A DNA stretch of 64,000 nucleotides from Heracleum sosnowskyi (Eukaryota > Streptophyta > Magnoliopsida > Apiales > Apiaceae). Positions 1 to 11,181 of the stretch are shown in pieces. Position numbers and translations under genes: made by a program. Every line of letters begins with the position of its first letter. The first letter of the stretch is position 1. Below the pieces are notes generated by a model, which was not told where the DNA came from, did no database searches, and saw only the letters and a list, made by a program, of their open reading frames with translations. Location: the NCBI GenBank assembly GCA_030848705.1, contig CM061243.1, positions 115,654,674 through 115,718,673 on the forward strand, in the 5' to 3' direction.

Positions 1-572
1 GGATTGGTTTTAGGATGTTTTGGATAGAATGCTGAATGTTTTGAATGGTATTTATGTATGTACAAAACTAATATTGCAAATTTTTTATTAAAGTGTTGCA
101 TTTTCTTATTTAATGTTGCATTTCAAGAAAATGGTATTGAATTATAGAATCTAATGGTGTTGCATTAGTAAATATACTGTTGCATTAAAAAAATTACTGT
201 TTTAGAAGACAATGAAAAGCGTTGCATTATGGCATGTGGGCCCCACTACTGACCTGGCACGCATGCCCCACTACTGATGTGGCATTTTAGTGGGCCCCAC
301 TGTTGACGTGGCATGTTAATGTGCCTTGTGTTTAAGGCAACACTCATTGGTGTTGCATTTCCTTGATTTTGGTGTTGCAGTATACTTATAATGCAATACT
401 TTCTCTCCGTTGCAGTAGATGACCAAAAGTGTTGCATTATATATCAAAGGCCACGCCCGCGGATGCAACGCCCATTTCGTGTTGCATTTTTGAAAAAGAA
501 GCTGAATGCAACGCTTTTTTGGTCTACAGCCACATTAAAAAAGCGTTGCATATGAGCACTTATGGCGTAGTG
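1..572. mobile_element. CACTA (En/Spm) transposon end, partial (CACTA-5)
   Basis: The element ends in TAGTG at 568-572; read from the other strand it begins CACTACGCCATAAG. The preceding 550 bp are crowded with GTTGCA/TGCAAC motifs in both orientations, the subterminal repeats that CACTA transposases bind. It interrupts a copia gag: the bases on its right (TAG, 573-575) continue the gag frame and would be one copy of the 3-bp target duplication. The other end lies outside the window, so autonomy cannot be judged. Palindromic GTGGGCCCCAC-type sites occur near 236-300. Confidence 0.8.
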
Positions 573-1309
573 TAGAGACCTCCACAGCTTTTCCTTTTGA
601 TTTAGCCTCAACTTTCAAGGCAATAGACTTTGCCTTGATGCTTTTCTTATTCTTCCTTTGTTGAACCTCAAGATCATAGGTTCTCAGCATCCCATAGACT
701 TCATCAAGAGACACAGTGTTTAGATCATACTGATGCTAATGATTGATGTTTGTGTATCCCATTCTTCTGGTAAAGCTCTAAGAAACTTGGTATTAGAATC
801 TTCAGATACATACTCTTTGCCTACTAGTGATAGATTGTTCAGAAGTGTCAGAAATCTATCATACATGTCAATAAGGCTTTCATCAGGTCTTGCATCAAAT
901 TGTTCATATTCTTGAATCAGTAGAGCCCTTCTATTTTTCTTGACAGATGCAGATCCTTGGCATTGAGTTTCCAAAGTGTCCCAAATTTCATTTGCAGATT
1001 TGCATGCAATCACCCTGTGTTAGACATGACAGCATCAAGGCTGTTGTGAATGATATTCTTTATCTTTGCATATCTGAGAACGTCAGCTTTCTCTTCAGGA
1101 GTCCATTCACTTTTTACCTTGACCACGTAGTGTTTAGGTACTGTATCTGTTTGTGCAACTATTCTCGTAGGAATATTTGGTCCATCACGTATCCTGTCCA
1201 AATAGTCAGGATCCATAGCCTCCAGGTACATCAGCATCTTTACCTTCCATGTTGGATATTCAGTTTTCTTCAGGATGGGAATTTGCATGCTTTCATAATT
1301 TGTCGACAT
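573..1309 (-). pseudogene. Copia gag fragment (UBN2 family), interrupted
   Basis: This is the N-terminal part of a copia Gag, the nucleocapsid precursor that packages the element's RNA. The start at 1309 (MSTNYES) follows a short leader after the primer-binding site. Motifs such as YLEAMDPDYLDRIRDGP, EIWDTLETQCQGSASV and FLRALPEEWDTQ match the gag at 52.2-52.8 kb nearly residue for residue, so this is a second member of that Sirevirus-like family. The frame is broken near 1011 (one extra base after VMSN) and near 730 (one base lost after TSII). The coding sequence then stops at the CACTA insertion at 572. Only about 245 codons of a gag of roughly 760 are present; the rest would lie left of the window. 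Confidence 0.85.
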
Positions 1310-1344
1310 CTTAGATCGTATCTGATTCAAATTTAAATCAGTTT

Positions 1345-1356
1345 GCTCTGATACCA
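1345..1356 (-). promoter_or_regulatory. Primer-binding site, tRNA-iMet type
   Basis: On the minus strand this reads TGGTATCAGAGC, the complement of the 3' end of initiator tRNA-Met. It lies two bases from the LTR end and marks it as the 5' LTR of a minus-strand copia element. Confidence 0.85.
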
Positions 1357-1358
1357 AT

Positions 1359-1907
1359 TGTTGTCCAGTAAATAACAATTGTAGAAGGGGGTTGAATACA
1401 ATTGTATAAGATTCTCGACTTAATAAAATATAGATCAAAAATATGAAAGAATAATAACAGCTTTATTAAATCTGATATAAAACTGTTACAAACTCTCTCA
1501 AGAAATTCTGATGTTCTTGAGAGCTTCTAGGTTACAATATACTCGTGTATGCAATTGATTAATTAAAATCAAAACCTAAACTGTGTTTATATACTACACA
1601 GCTTCTCTATCGATTACAAGATAAGTCCAAATCAATTACAAAATATATTGAAACATATCCTAACCGACAGCTTCATTCCTATAAACTAGGAACCGACAAA
1701 ATAAACTTCCTTCTTTAACTAGACTCCATAAATAACTCGAAGTTGTAATCCTGATCTGCTTCCAGTCCTGATGATCAATCCTGATCATAGTCCTGATAGT
1801 AATCCTGATAGCAATCCTGATACTGACGCTTGAGCAAATACTGATGACGTCAGCAATCCTGATCAGTTGAGTCTAGATTCTGATGATCATTGAATCCTCA
1901 TCTAACA
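1359..1907 (-). repeat. 5' LTR of a Sirevirus-like copia element (549 bp)
   Basis: On the minus strand the LTR begins TGTTAGATGAGG at 1907 and ends GGACAACA at 1359, next to the primer-binding site. It is homologous to the LTR at 62229-62837 through most of its length: both contain the CTAGACTCAACTGATCAGG block, the TGACGTCA site and the CAACCCCCTTCTACAAT end. A TATATAAA box lies at 1586-1593 on the minus strand. The U3 part is rich in ATCAGGATT repeats. The partner 3' LTR is outside the window. Confidence 0.85.
1845..1852. promoter_or_regulatory. Palindromic TGACGTCA (bZIP/CRE-like) site in LTR U3
   Basis: The perfect palindrome TGACGTCA is conserved at the same place in the homologous LTR at 62284-62291. 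It matches the plant C-box/as-1 half-site bound by bZIP (TGA) factors. Its position in U3, upstream of the TATA box, fits a promoter element of the retrotransposon; the regulatory role is inferred. Confidence 0.5.
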
Positions 1908-2246
1908 AATATTTAAAATAATTAAACACATTAAGTAAGAGTTTGCCGGTGATATTTTTGGGAAATAGAGCTTTTTAGTAAGAAAAAAGATAACATGTTT
2001 TAGTTGAAAAGTTAATTACCCGTGATATTTTTGCAAAAGGGAGGAATTTTTTTAGAAAAAATAGAAAAAGTATTGTCTTTTGCCCGAAAAAGGTAATATC
2101 TTTTTATGAAAAGATGATTTGTTTTAATTTAAAAACAATCGATTAGTTACTGTAATTATATTATTTTATTATTTTTAATTAGGACAAATGAACAAAATCG
2201 AAAAAGCATAAATTTCAATGTTTCGGCCATTATATAATAATATAGA
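1908..2246 (-). mobile_element. Helitron-like AT-rich fragment (partial)
   Basis: On the minus strand it starts TCTATATTATTATATAATGG, the usual style of plant Helitron 5' ends, directly after the tail of the neighbouring copy. It contains the same GATATTTTTGGAAAA...TTTTAGTAAG word as 2400-3100 and is cut at 1907 by the copia LTR. There is no coding capacity. Confidence 0.3.
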
Positions 2247-3618
2247 TAGCTTAAAACCCGTGTGGTGCACAGATTGTTTTTAATAGTTGTTATTTTATTA
2301 TTTATATTTTAATACTTTTATTAATTTTATTTGTTAAGAAAAATAGGCATGTTAAAATAGGTGAACTTTTTTAAATAATTAAAAATATTAACATAGCTTT
2401 TAAAATAAATAACTAAAGGGTTGTTCATGATATTTTTTTTGGAAAAAGAGAGATTTTAGTAAGTAATACAAAATGTGACATGTATTAGTTGAAAAAGGTG
2501 ATTGCATGTGATTTTTTTGAAAAATCAGAGAATTTTGTTAAAAAAAATAGAAAAAGTAATGTATTTTAATTGAAAAAGGTAATTGGGTATAAATATATAT
2601 TATTATTATAATTATTATTGACATTTTAATATTTTATTAAATATATTTGTTAAAAAAATAAGTAGGCGTGTTAAACTTTTTTAAATAATTAAAAATATTA
2701 AAATAGATTTTAAAATAAATAAGTAATGGCTTGCATGTGATATTTTTGGAAAATGAGTGATTTTAGTAAAAAAATAGAAAAAGTAATATATTTTAATTGA
2801 AAAAGGTATTTGCGTGTAATTAAAAGTAATAAAATAAATAAGTAAATATTTACCCTTGATATTTTTAGAAAAGGACGGGTTTTAGCAAGAAAAAAATAGA
2901 AAAAGTAACATGTTTTAGTTGAATATGGTAATTGCCCGTAATTAAAATTATTAAAATAGGTTTTAAAATAAATAACTAAGGCTTATCAGTGATATTTTTG
3001 GAAAATGAGGAGTTTTAGTAAGAAAAAATAGAAAAGATATAAAAATGTAATTACCCGTGATATTTTTGCAAAAGGAGAAAATTCCTAAAACCTTACTTTT
3101 AGAAAATTAGTTATTTAAGTTAGAAAATATAAAAACGGTAATGTGTTTTAGCCAGAAAGAATAACTGGTTATTTATTAATAATTATATATAACAATATTA
3201 CCATTTTATATTTATTTTGCATGTATTATATTTAGAAGACACATTAAGTTATTTTAGTTAGAAAATATAAAACACATAATGTGTTTTAGCTGAAAAAGGT
3301 AATCGGTTATAAATATATATAATAATGTTACCATTTTATATATATGTTGCCCGTTTTATTTTTAGAAGATTAGTTGTTTAGTTTAAAAAAAATATAAAAT
3401 AGGTAATTTACTGAAAAAAGTAATTGGTTATTAATAAATTGGTTATAGATAGGCCCCTGAATCGACCCAAATACCGACCGACCGACCTAATAAAATATAA
3501 TTATATATGTATATGATCTGAACCTAACTTAGAAAAATATATAATATAAATCTAATGGTTGTTAATTAGAGTACCAAACTACCTACCAGCTAGTTTGCTT
3601 ATAATATTATAGTATAGA
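2247..3618 (-). mobile_element. Helitron-like non-autonomous element with internal repeats
   Basis: On the minus strand it begins TCTATACTATAATATTAT at 3618, preceded by A as Helitrons require. It ends near 2250 after a CTGTGCACCACACGG stem, like a Helitron 3' hairpin. The tail lacks a clean CTRR. The interior is AT-rich and consists of diverged units (GATATTTTTGGAAAATGAG, TTTTAGTAAG, AAAAAGTAA, TTGAAAAAGGTAATTG) recurring at irregular spacing. Similar units in the opposite orientation lie at 38.4-38.95 kb. Confidence 0.4.
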
Positions 3619-3620
3619 TA

Positions 3621-4111
3621 ACTAAACAAACTACCCCATTGGACATAGGTCGTAAAGATGTGTTACTAGTGCGGAATGATTTGAATAATAGTAATTACTT
3701 CGGTTTGCGGTTTCTGATTGGAAGATCAAAGATGGTTGTCTTTGATTTCGTCAAGGAAAAAGTGTGGAAATAGATTCAAGGTTGGAGCTCCAAACTTTTA
3801 TCTCGTGCTGGGAAAGCTGTTCTTATTCAAAATGTGGCAGAAGCGATACCATCTTATTACATGTCATGTATTTTGTTGCTAAAATCACTCTGCCAGGAGA
3901 TTGAAAAGATGATGAATAAATATTGGTGGAATAGTAACTCGTCGAACAATAAAGGGATTCATTGGTTGACTTGGGAGAATATGAGCATGGCTAAAAGTAG
4001 AGGAGGTTTGGGTTTTTGAAGTCTAAATGATTTTAACTTAGCTCTCTTAGGAAATCACCGTTGGAATCTAATAAACAATCCAAATTCGTTGGAGGCAAGA
4101 TTGCTTAAAGC
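3621..4111 (+). pseudogene. LINE (L1-type) reverse transcriptase remnant, left part
   Basis: Broken reading frames encode the C-terminal RT region of a plant non-LTR retrotransposon: QGWSSKLLSRAGKAVLIQNV, then IPSYYMSC, MMNKYWWNS, GIHWLTWENM, SRGGLGF and LALLGNHRWNL. In-frame stops occur near 3770 and 4017. The frame ends at RLLKA, where a copia element is inserted; it resumes with ARYYPQNHF-like codons after 8888. The LINE is therefore older than the copia element. Confidence 0.85.
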
Positions 4112-4395
4112 TCTTGTTCTAAACAGTATGATTTGAATTAACAAGAGAGAATGCCAGAAACGTTGTATTGGCTTGCTTATTTCAGAAAAGAGATACAGCT
4201 TTTAAAGAGAACATGCGAAAACAGAAAGCTCCTAACTATCAGCTAAACCTACGCCCATGATCAGAGTAGTGCTCCTAAACAAAAGCAACAGCTATTTGAC
4301 TTATTCTGGTTCCTAACAATATGCTGAAATAAATGATTAAAACAAATAAACATAATACTTCTACCAATAAAGAAACTTTGAGATTAAATTCAACA
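4112..4395 (-). repeat. 3' LTR of copia A
   Basis: On the minus strand it begins TGTTGAATTTAATC and ends GAACAAGA. It reads the same as 8604-8887. The outer end is set by the AAAGC target duplication. Confidence 0.9.
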
Positions 4396-4410
4396 TTCTC
4401 CCCCTTAATC

Positions 4411-7400
4411 TCAAAGTTGTCTTCCCAGGTTCTTGACACCCAGCAATTGTCTCATTTTCTCGAACCTGATGGTGGCCATTCCTTTTGTTAGAACGTCTGC
4501 TCTTTGATCACTGCTACAGATATGTTTCAAAACCACTTCACCTCTTTCCACACATTCCCTTATAAAATGAAAGCGTATATCGATATGTTTGCTTCTCCCA
4601 TGAAATATGGGATTCTTCGCCAAGTCTATAGCACTTCGATTGTCAATATATAGGATCATTGGACCAATCGTTTCGGACGTTATCCGACTAAGTATGTTTC
4701 TCAACCATATACCTTGACACGCAGCTGCTGTGGCGGCCATGAACTCGGCCTCACACGAAGAAAGCGCAACACACTTCTGTTTTTGTGACACCCAAGTAAT
4801 AGCACTCTCATTCAAGTAAAAGACCATACCTCCTGTACTTTTCCTGTCGTCCACTTGACCGCCCAAATCGCTGTCTGAGAATCCGGTTAAGACGTTGTTG
4901 CTGCTGTCCTTTGAATATACTAAACCGTACTGCATCGTCCCCTTTATGTACCTGAGGATTCTCTTTACAGCATCTAAGTGTTTCTTCGTGGGCTTTTCCA
5001 TGTAACGGCTCACTACTCCCACGGAGTAAGCTATATCTGGTCGAGTATGAACCAGATACCGAAGCCCCCCTACCATGCTTTTATAGTCAGTCGCATCAAC
5101 TAACTGTCCAGGCTCATCATGGCTAAGTTGTTCCTTTGGATCCATCGGGTACTTCGTTGGATTGCAATTTGCCATACCAGCTTTTTCGAGGATTTTGCGT
5201 GCATATCCTCCCTGTTTCAACTCAATATAGCCTTCTCCTTGCACGACCTCGATTCCCAGATAATAGCTTAGGTTACCCAAGTCACTCATCTCAAACTTTG
5301 CCTTCATCTGCGATTTGAAATCCTCAATGATATAACTGCTTGTACCTATGATCAACAAATCGTCCACATATACTGCAACCACCAGCTTTTCGGCACCTTT
5401 CTTCCTGGTATACACGGCATGCTCGTATGGGCAACGAGCAAATCCCAGTTCCAGCAGACAAGCGTTCAGTTTTGCATACCAAGCACGCGGTGCTTGGCGA
5501 AGACCGTACAGAGCTTTGGCCAATTTATACACCAAGTGCTCCTGTCCCTTTCTTTCAAATCCCTCCGGTTGAGCAACGTACACATCTTCCTTTATATCTC
5601 CATTAAGAAAGGCCGTCTTGACGTCGAGGTGATGCACTTTCCACTGTTCCTTGGTTGCCAACGCCAATAACAGTCTTACAGTCTCTATTCGAGTAACAGG
5701 TGCGTAAACCTCATCAAAGTCGATCCCGTGCTCTTGCACATACCCCTTTGCCACAAGACGGGCTTTGTGCTTCACTACTTGCCCGCTTGCATCTTTCTTC
5801 AGTTTATAAATCCATTTTAGGCCAATGATTTTCTGATCAGGTGGTAAATCTGTGAGTTTTCATGTCTCATTTGCTTCGATAGAGTTCATTTCCTGTGTCA
5901 TCGCAGCCCTCCACTTTGCATCTTTTACTGCCTATGCGTAATTAACTGGTTCATCTACACCCATGAGGTATAATTCCTCTTCATCCAAGGCTTGATGTAT
6001 TCCTCTAATTGATTTGAATTTCTTTGGGGTCGAGCTGTCATCGTAGTTATCCCGATCAATTCTTTCTGTAGAGGACTGGAACGACGAACTCGGAGTCTGT
6101 GTTTGGGAGTGTGAACTTGGAGTCTGAATTGGCGTACCTGTCTCACTTTGAACACTGCTTTCACTGTGACTTTCAGATTCTGAGCTGTAGTTGTACCCTC
6201 CAGGTTCTGTTGCTTCATGGTCATCTGAAATTATACCTTCGCTTGTTTCAAGCATATTTGGCACCAAGAATGTTTCCTGCGTATTTACTCCTTCCGTGAG
6301 TGAACTCCACGGCCACTATTTCCTCTCTTCGAAAATTACATCGCGGCTAACATGAATCCTGTTCTCCATAGGATCATACAATCTATATCCCTTCGTTCCT
6401 GGCTCACGTCCCAAGTTAACCATTCTTTTACTTCGATCGTCAAGTTTTGTGTTATGAATACTTGGCGTTTTCATATGTGCCAAGCAACCAAAAACACGCA
6501 TATGACTCACCTCTGGTTTCTTGTTTCCCCAGGCCTCATACGGGGTCTGATTTGTCAACGCTCGTGTAGGAAGCCTGTTGAGGATATAGACTACATTCCT
6601 GACTCCTTCGGCCCATAGTTTGGCTGGTAACTGCATTTCCTTCAAACTGCTTCTAGTCATCTCTACAACTGTTCTGTTTCGACGCTCTACAACCCCGTTT
6701 TGTTGGGGCGTGTAGGGTGTCGTGTAGTTTCTCTGAATTCCAGCTCCCTCGCAGTATTCTTTAAATTCATTAGAATTGAATTCACCTCCTCTGTCGGTTC
6801 GAAATATTCTGATTTTTTTCTCAGGCCCATCCTCGACTAATGCTCTGAATTTTTTGAACGCCTGAAAAGCTTCGTCCTTACTTCGGAGAAAATAAACCCA
6901 CATGTATCTGCTAAAGTCATCCACCAAAAGGAAAAAATATCTGTACCCGGAATTAGTTGATGGAGAAATCGGACCTCACAGATCACCATGTATGAGCTCG
7001 AGAACCTTGGTTGCGCTGAACTTAGCCTTGTGATGGAACGCCTTTGTAGTCTGTTTTCCCAAGAGGCATCCATCACACACCTGATTTAGATTTAGAGTCC
7101 TTGGCATCCCTTCAATCATCTGGAATTTCGACATGATGGCCATGGCTTGGTAATTGACGTGCCCGAGGCGGGCGTGCCAGAGTTTAGAAATCTCTTCTGC
7201 CTTTGTCATCATACATTCATGTTTGTTTGTATTGATGATGATTTTGTAGAGGCGATTGGGAGATCTTTTTACTTTCATCATCAGTCGTTCTTGATCATCG
7301 AACACTCTTAGGAATTCACCTTTTAACTCCACTCTATTTCCTGTTTCAGACAGTTGACCCAACGATATAATATTACTTTGTAAACATGGGATGTAGTATA

Positions 7401-8556
7401 CCTCTTGTAATGTCTTCTCTTCGCCGTTTTTGTATAGCATTTGAACAGTTCCCTTTCCCTTTATTTCTACCACTGAGCCATCTCCAAACCGAACTTGGCC
7501 AGAAATGCTGTCATCCAGTTCAGTGAATTTGCTTTTTGCACCCGTCATATGGTTGCTTGCACCATTGTCAAGGTACCAGACGTTCGATTCACTTGCTCCT
7601 TCTCCATTCCTTGGCAATTGGTGTGAGTAGACTTTGTCTTCATTCAGTAGCAGCTCCAATTTGTCATGCTTAGCTAAGAGCAAGGCTGGTTCGTCGTCAG
7701 TTATGACAGCCATGTTAGCCTCCACTTCTTGTGTCCCTCTGGGTTTCCTTGGCTTCCTGCACTCCGAGGCAAAATGGCCATAAACATTGCAGTTATAACA
7801 CTTGATGCTGCTTTTGTCGAATTTCCCACGACCTCTCTGTCTCACAGCCCTTTCGCCACCACTATTTCGTTTCATCCACTCTTCACGTGTGAGCAGCAGC
7901 TTTTTCTCACCCCCTTCTCGTCTCATCCACTCTTCTTCCGTTAGCATAAGCTGTTGTTCATTGGTGTCTGTCTTTCCCTTGACCCGTTCTTCATGTGCCT
8001 TAAGCGACCCCACGGCCTCCTCCACGGTCATCGTTTCCATATCGCCAAATTGCTCCAAGGTAGAGGTTATTTGCACGAATTTTGCAGGGACTGCACGGAG
8101 CAATTTTTTGACTACATATTATTCTTCCATCACTTCTCCTAAAGCCCGGATATTTGTGACCAATCCGTTCATTCTCAGATGAAAGTCCTCAATCTGTTCG
8201 TTGTCATTCATGTTTAGCATTTCGAATTCAGATTTCAAAGTTTGAATTCGAGCCTTCTTTGCTTTGTCTGCCCCTTGGCATAACGTCTTAATCATGTCCC
8301 ATGACTCCTTTGCTATTTTCTTGTTGGCAATGGAGAGCAGCACGTCTTCAGGTATCCCCTGGTAGATCATTGCTAGTGCTACCTTGTCTACCTTCTCCTC
8401 CACAGCTACTTTGGGATCACTTGGATCGATTGCAGACCATACTCCCTGGGCTTGCATCACGACCTTCATCTTAAGTGCCCATGCCGTGTAATTACTCCTT
8501 GCCAGCATTGGGTAGCTTAAGCCATACGACCCTCCTTTGATTTTGTTCGTCTCCAT
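4411..8556 (-). pseudogene. Copia A gag-pol polyprotein with five in-frame stops
   Basis: One uninterrupted frame of 1382 codons, with no frameshift, runs from METNKIKGG at 8556 to GRQL at 4411. In order: UBN2-type gag; a CCHC knuckle (CYNCNVYGHFASEC, about 7800); an aspartic protease (WYLDNGASNHMTG, about 7560); the gag-pre-integrase HARLGHVN; integrase with FRTDRGGEF and VVERRNR; the RT with YVDDLLIIG (about 5350); and RNase H with CEAEFMAA and KHIDIRFHFI. Stops are at 8119-8121 (TAA), 6976-6978 (TGA), 6316-6318 (TAG), 5932-5934 (TAG) and 5860-5862 (TGA). The catalytic motifs themselves are unchanged. The pattern fits point nonsense decay, or an element mobilised by proteins from another copy. 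Confidence 0.93.
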
Positions 8557-8589
8557 CTATGGTGTTATACGTCAGCCAAGACCTCCTTT

Positions 8590-8601
8590 GCTCTGATACC
8601 A
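8590..8601 (-). promoter_or_regulatory. Primer-binding site of copia A (tRNA-iMet)
   Basis: Minus-strand TGGTATCAGAGC, two bases inside the 5' LTR, where tRNA-iMet would prime minus-strand DNA synthesis. Confidence 0.85.
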
Positions 8602-8603
8602 CT

Positions 8604-8887
8604 TCTTGTTCTAAACAGTATGATTTGAATTAACAAGAGAGAATGCCAGAAACGTTGTATTGGCTTGCTTATTTCAGAAAAGAGATACAGCTTTTAAAGA
8701 GAACATGCGAAAACAGAAAGCTCCTAACTATCAGCTAAACCTACGCCCATGATCAGAGTAGTGCTCCTAAACAAAAGCAACAGCTATTTGACTTATTCTG
8801 GTTCCTAACAATATGCTGAAATAAATGATTAAAACAAATAAACATAATACTTCTACCAATAAAGAAACTTTGAGATTAAATTCAACA
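8604..8887 (-). repeat. 5' LTR of copia A
   Basis: The 284-bp copy matches 4112-4395 base for base as far as I can read. It is flanked on the right by target duplication AAAGC. Confidence 0.9.
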
Positions 8888-10378
8888 AAAGCACGTTACT
8901 ACCCTCAAAATCATTTTTTAAAAGCGCCGTGTGGGGGAGGGGCAAGTTTCATTTAAGCTGATATATGGTAAGTGTGGGAGAGGGGCAAGTTTAATTTAGG
9001 CTGATATCTGGCAAGCTAAAGAAATGTTGAAGAAATGGTACATGTGGGTAATTGGGGATTTGAAAGATATTGATGTGTATGATGATCAATGGTTGAAAGC
9101 AAAACCAGATTTTAGAGTTGATATGAATCATATAAATGTGCACAGCTCTGCTAAGGTGTGTGATTTTTTTAACCAGGACACAAAGGAGTGGGATGTGGAG
9201 AAAGTTATGAACTCATTTAATGATGATGATGTCAAAGTAGTTTTGATAACTCGTATCCCTCAAAATCAACGTAGGAACAGATTGACATGGATGCACTCGA
9301 ATAATGGCATCTATTATGTCAAGACAGGGTAACAATTTTGGTAAACTCAAATGAATGTGGGAGGAAAGATTACACAATTGAAGGGATGGAACAGGATTTG
9401 GAGGTTGAACGTGCCTCATAAACTCAAAGTTTTCCTGTGGAGATTTTGTAGAAACACTCTTCCAATTCGAAATCTTCTTAGAAGTCGAGGAGTACATACA
9501 CCAATCTTTTGTCCTATGTATGAAACAGATGTAGAACATCTTCTTCATCACTTTTTGACTGTAAATTTGCAAAGGACTGTTGACAACAACTAGGAATTCG
9601 TTTTAACATGAGTCAAATTGAAACAGCTACATGTTGGTTGTTGGAAATTCTGAGTTCACAATCACATGAAGTGGTTCTGAAGGTGGCAACAGTTCTGTGG
9701 GGTTTATAGTTTGCTCGCAAGAAGAAAGTTTAGGAGAATCAAGTAATGACCCTGACTTTGGAAATGAATTGGAGTTATAAGCAGATTGAGGACTAGAGAG
9801 AGGCATAAAATAAAAATCGCAGAATTTCTAAGGTGACTGAAGGAGGACATTCAGGTAGTAGTGTCACATGGTCAACTACTGGTACTGGGTCTCTAAAGTG
9901 CAATGTAGATGCTTCTGTCTACGCTGGTGCATCATCATTCTCGATTGGCATAGTTATTAGAGATGATCAGGGATCTTTTGTTAAAGGGAAATGCATGAAT
10001 GTGGAGGGAAATACATTTGTTCTCGAAGCAGAATTATTTGGAGTTCGTGAGGCTGTGTCATGGATTTTGCAGGTAGTGGAGGAACCTGTGTCTTCGAGAG
10101 TGACCCCCTTCTAGCAGTGAATGCAATAAATGGAAATGCTCATTATCAGATAGAGATATGAGATATTTTGGATGAATGTCGCAACATGCTAAGGTCCAGG
10201 AGTAATGTTTCAGTTAGTTTCGTTAAAAACAAGCGAATAAGGCAACCCATTTGATGGCTCGTGTACCTTGTTCGCTAAATTGCTTTACTTTGTTTGTCTC
10301 TCCCGAGTATCTTGTTGGAGAAGATTATGTTTGATTCTATTGTGAAGTAATAATATTTTCCTTTCAAAAAAAAAAAGT
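8888..10378 (+). pseudogene. LINE remnant, right part: zf-RVT and RNase H, poly(A) tail
   Basis: This continues the LINE of 3621-4111 beyond copia A. Decayed frames show the reverse-transcriptase zinc-binding region (LNVPHKLKVFLWRFCRN, LPIRNLLRSRGV, CPMYETDVEHLLHHF at 9351-9580). An RNase H domain follows at 9833-10114 (SLKCNVDASVYAG, GIVIRDDQGSFVKGK, EAELFGVREAVSW). The element ends in an A-run at 10367-10378, the usual LINE 3' end. Stops and frameshifts separate the pieces, so it is non-functional. RNase H after the RT is typical of many plant L1 lineages. Confidence 0.85.
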
Positions 10379-10501
10379 CCACAAAACCATTAACCCTAAT
10401 TAAAAAAATAATGATTTGTTGATGTACTTAATAGCAACTGTAGTTTATCTTTATAATTTGAATAAACTATTTCAATCTTCTCTATGCGGTGGGATTTATA
10501 G
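10379..10501. other. Short AT-rich spacer
   Basis: The sequence between the LINE poly(A) and the next LTR shows no coding or repeat signal. It ends in TATAG (10497-10501), which nearly matches TTTAG at 12366-12370 as a target duplication of the next element. Confidence 0.4.
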
Positions 10502-10939
10502 TGATGAATATAAACTAATGGAAGCTAAAACGTAAGTGAACACACAGAGTAAGGAGACAAACTCATTATGTATATAATGATGATAAAATGAACGGAAGCA
10601 TTCAGGTGTGTTTTTGTTCACTGAACGTATACAAATAAGTATAAATAAACTAACATCTAAAGGTGGAAGCCAAAAACCAGAAACTGGGCTACTGAGCTTG
10701 ACCTATTCTCCTCTAAACTCTCATCCACCTTATTCTCACGATCCTACAATTTCTCTACGATCCTACAATTTCTCTACCAGCAGTATGACCAAGTTATTCA
10801 GCTGAATATACTAAAACAAAACTAGCAATAATAAAAACAATAATAAACAAGTTTAAGATTAATTTCCAAAAATCCCCCCCTTAATCTGAAACTTATATGG
10901 TCACCATCCTACTCAATCAATGACATTACCTTGACCATC

Positions 10940-11110
10940 TGACAAGATCATTTGCCCATCTGGAAACTTTTTCATAAGCCTATATGGATTTCATCTTAGT
11001 CCGTTTGGCTTTTCACCTAGCTCGTGTGGCCTTTTTATTTCCCCGTCTGGCACATTTATTCTTTGCCCGTATGGCAGTTCTTATTTGCCCATCTGGCATG
11101 CTTTATTTTT
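10940..11110. repeat. Imperfect minisatellite of TTGCCC(A/G)T(C/A)TGGCA units
   Basis: A 13-15 bp word resembling TGCCCATCTGGCA recurs about seven times at roughly 22-28 bp spacing between the gag remnant and the left LTR. It occupies the place where pol would be in an autonomous copia element. Confidence 0.6.
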
Positions 11111-11181
11111 GTCTATAACAAAGCTGGTTCATCATCCTCGATCTGTGCAAGGTTCACTTGTTGTCCCCGTTCTTTGTCTCG

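Larger units (their letters stand above)
4112..8887 (-). mobile_element. Complete copia LTR retrotransposon (copia A), minus strand
   Basis: The element is 4.78 kb with 284-bp LTRs at 4112-4395 and 8604-8887. It is flanked by perfect 5-bp target duplications AAAGC (4107-4111 and 8888-8892). The primer-binding site is at 8590-8601 and a purine tract (minus-strand AAGGGGGAGAA) lies next to the left LTR at about 4396-4407. By eye I saw no difference between the two LTRs, so insertion should be recent. Domain order gag-protease-integrase-RT-RNase H is that of Ty1/copia. The coding frame carries five stop codons, so this copy cannot make its own full polyprotein. Confidence 0.95.

Noticed and set aside
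246..437. 63-codon minus-strand ORF in the CACTA end
   Set aside because: Built from subterminal repeat words (TGCAAC, GGGCCCAC); no protein-like composition and no homology that I recognise.
7729..8182. Plus-strand ORFs of 60-126 codons across copia A
   Set aside because: Shadows of the minus-strand gag-pol frame; they encode no recognisable domain.
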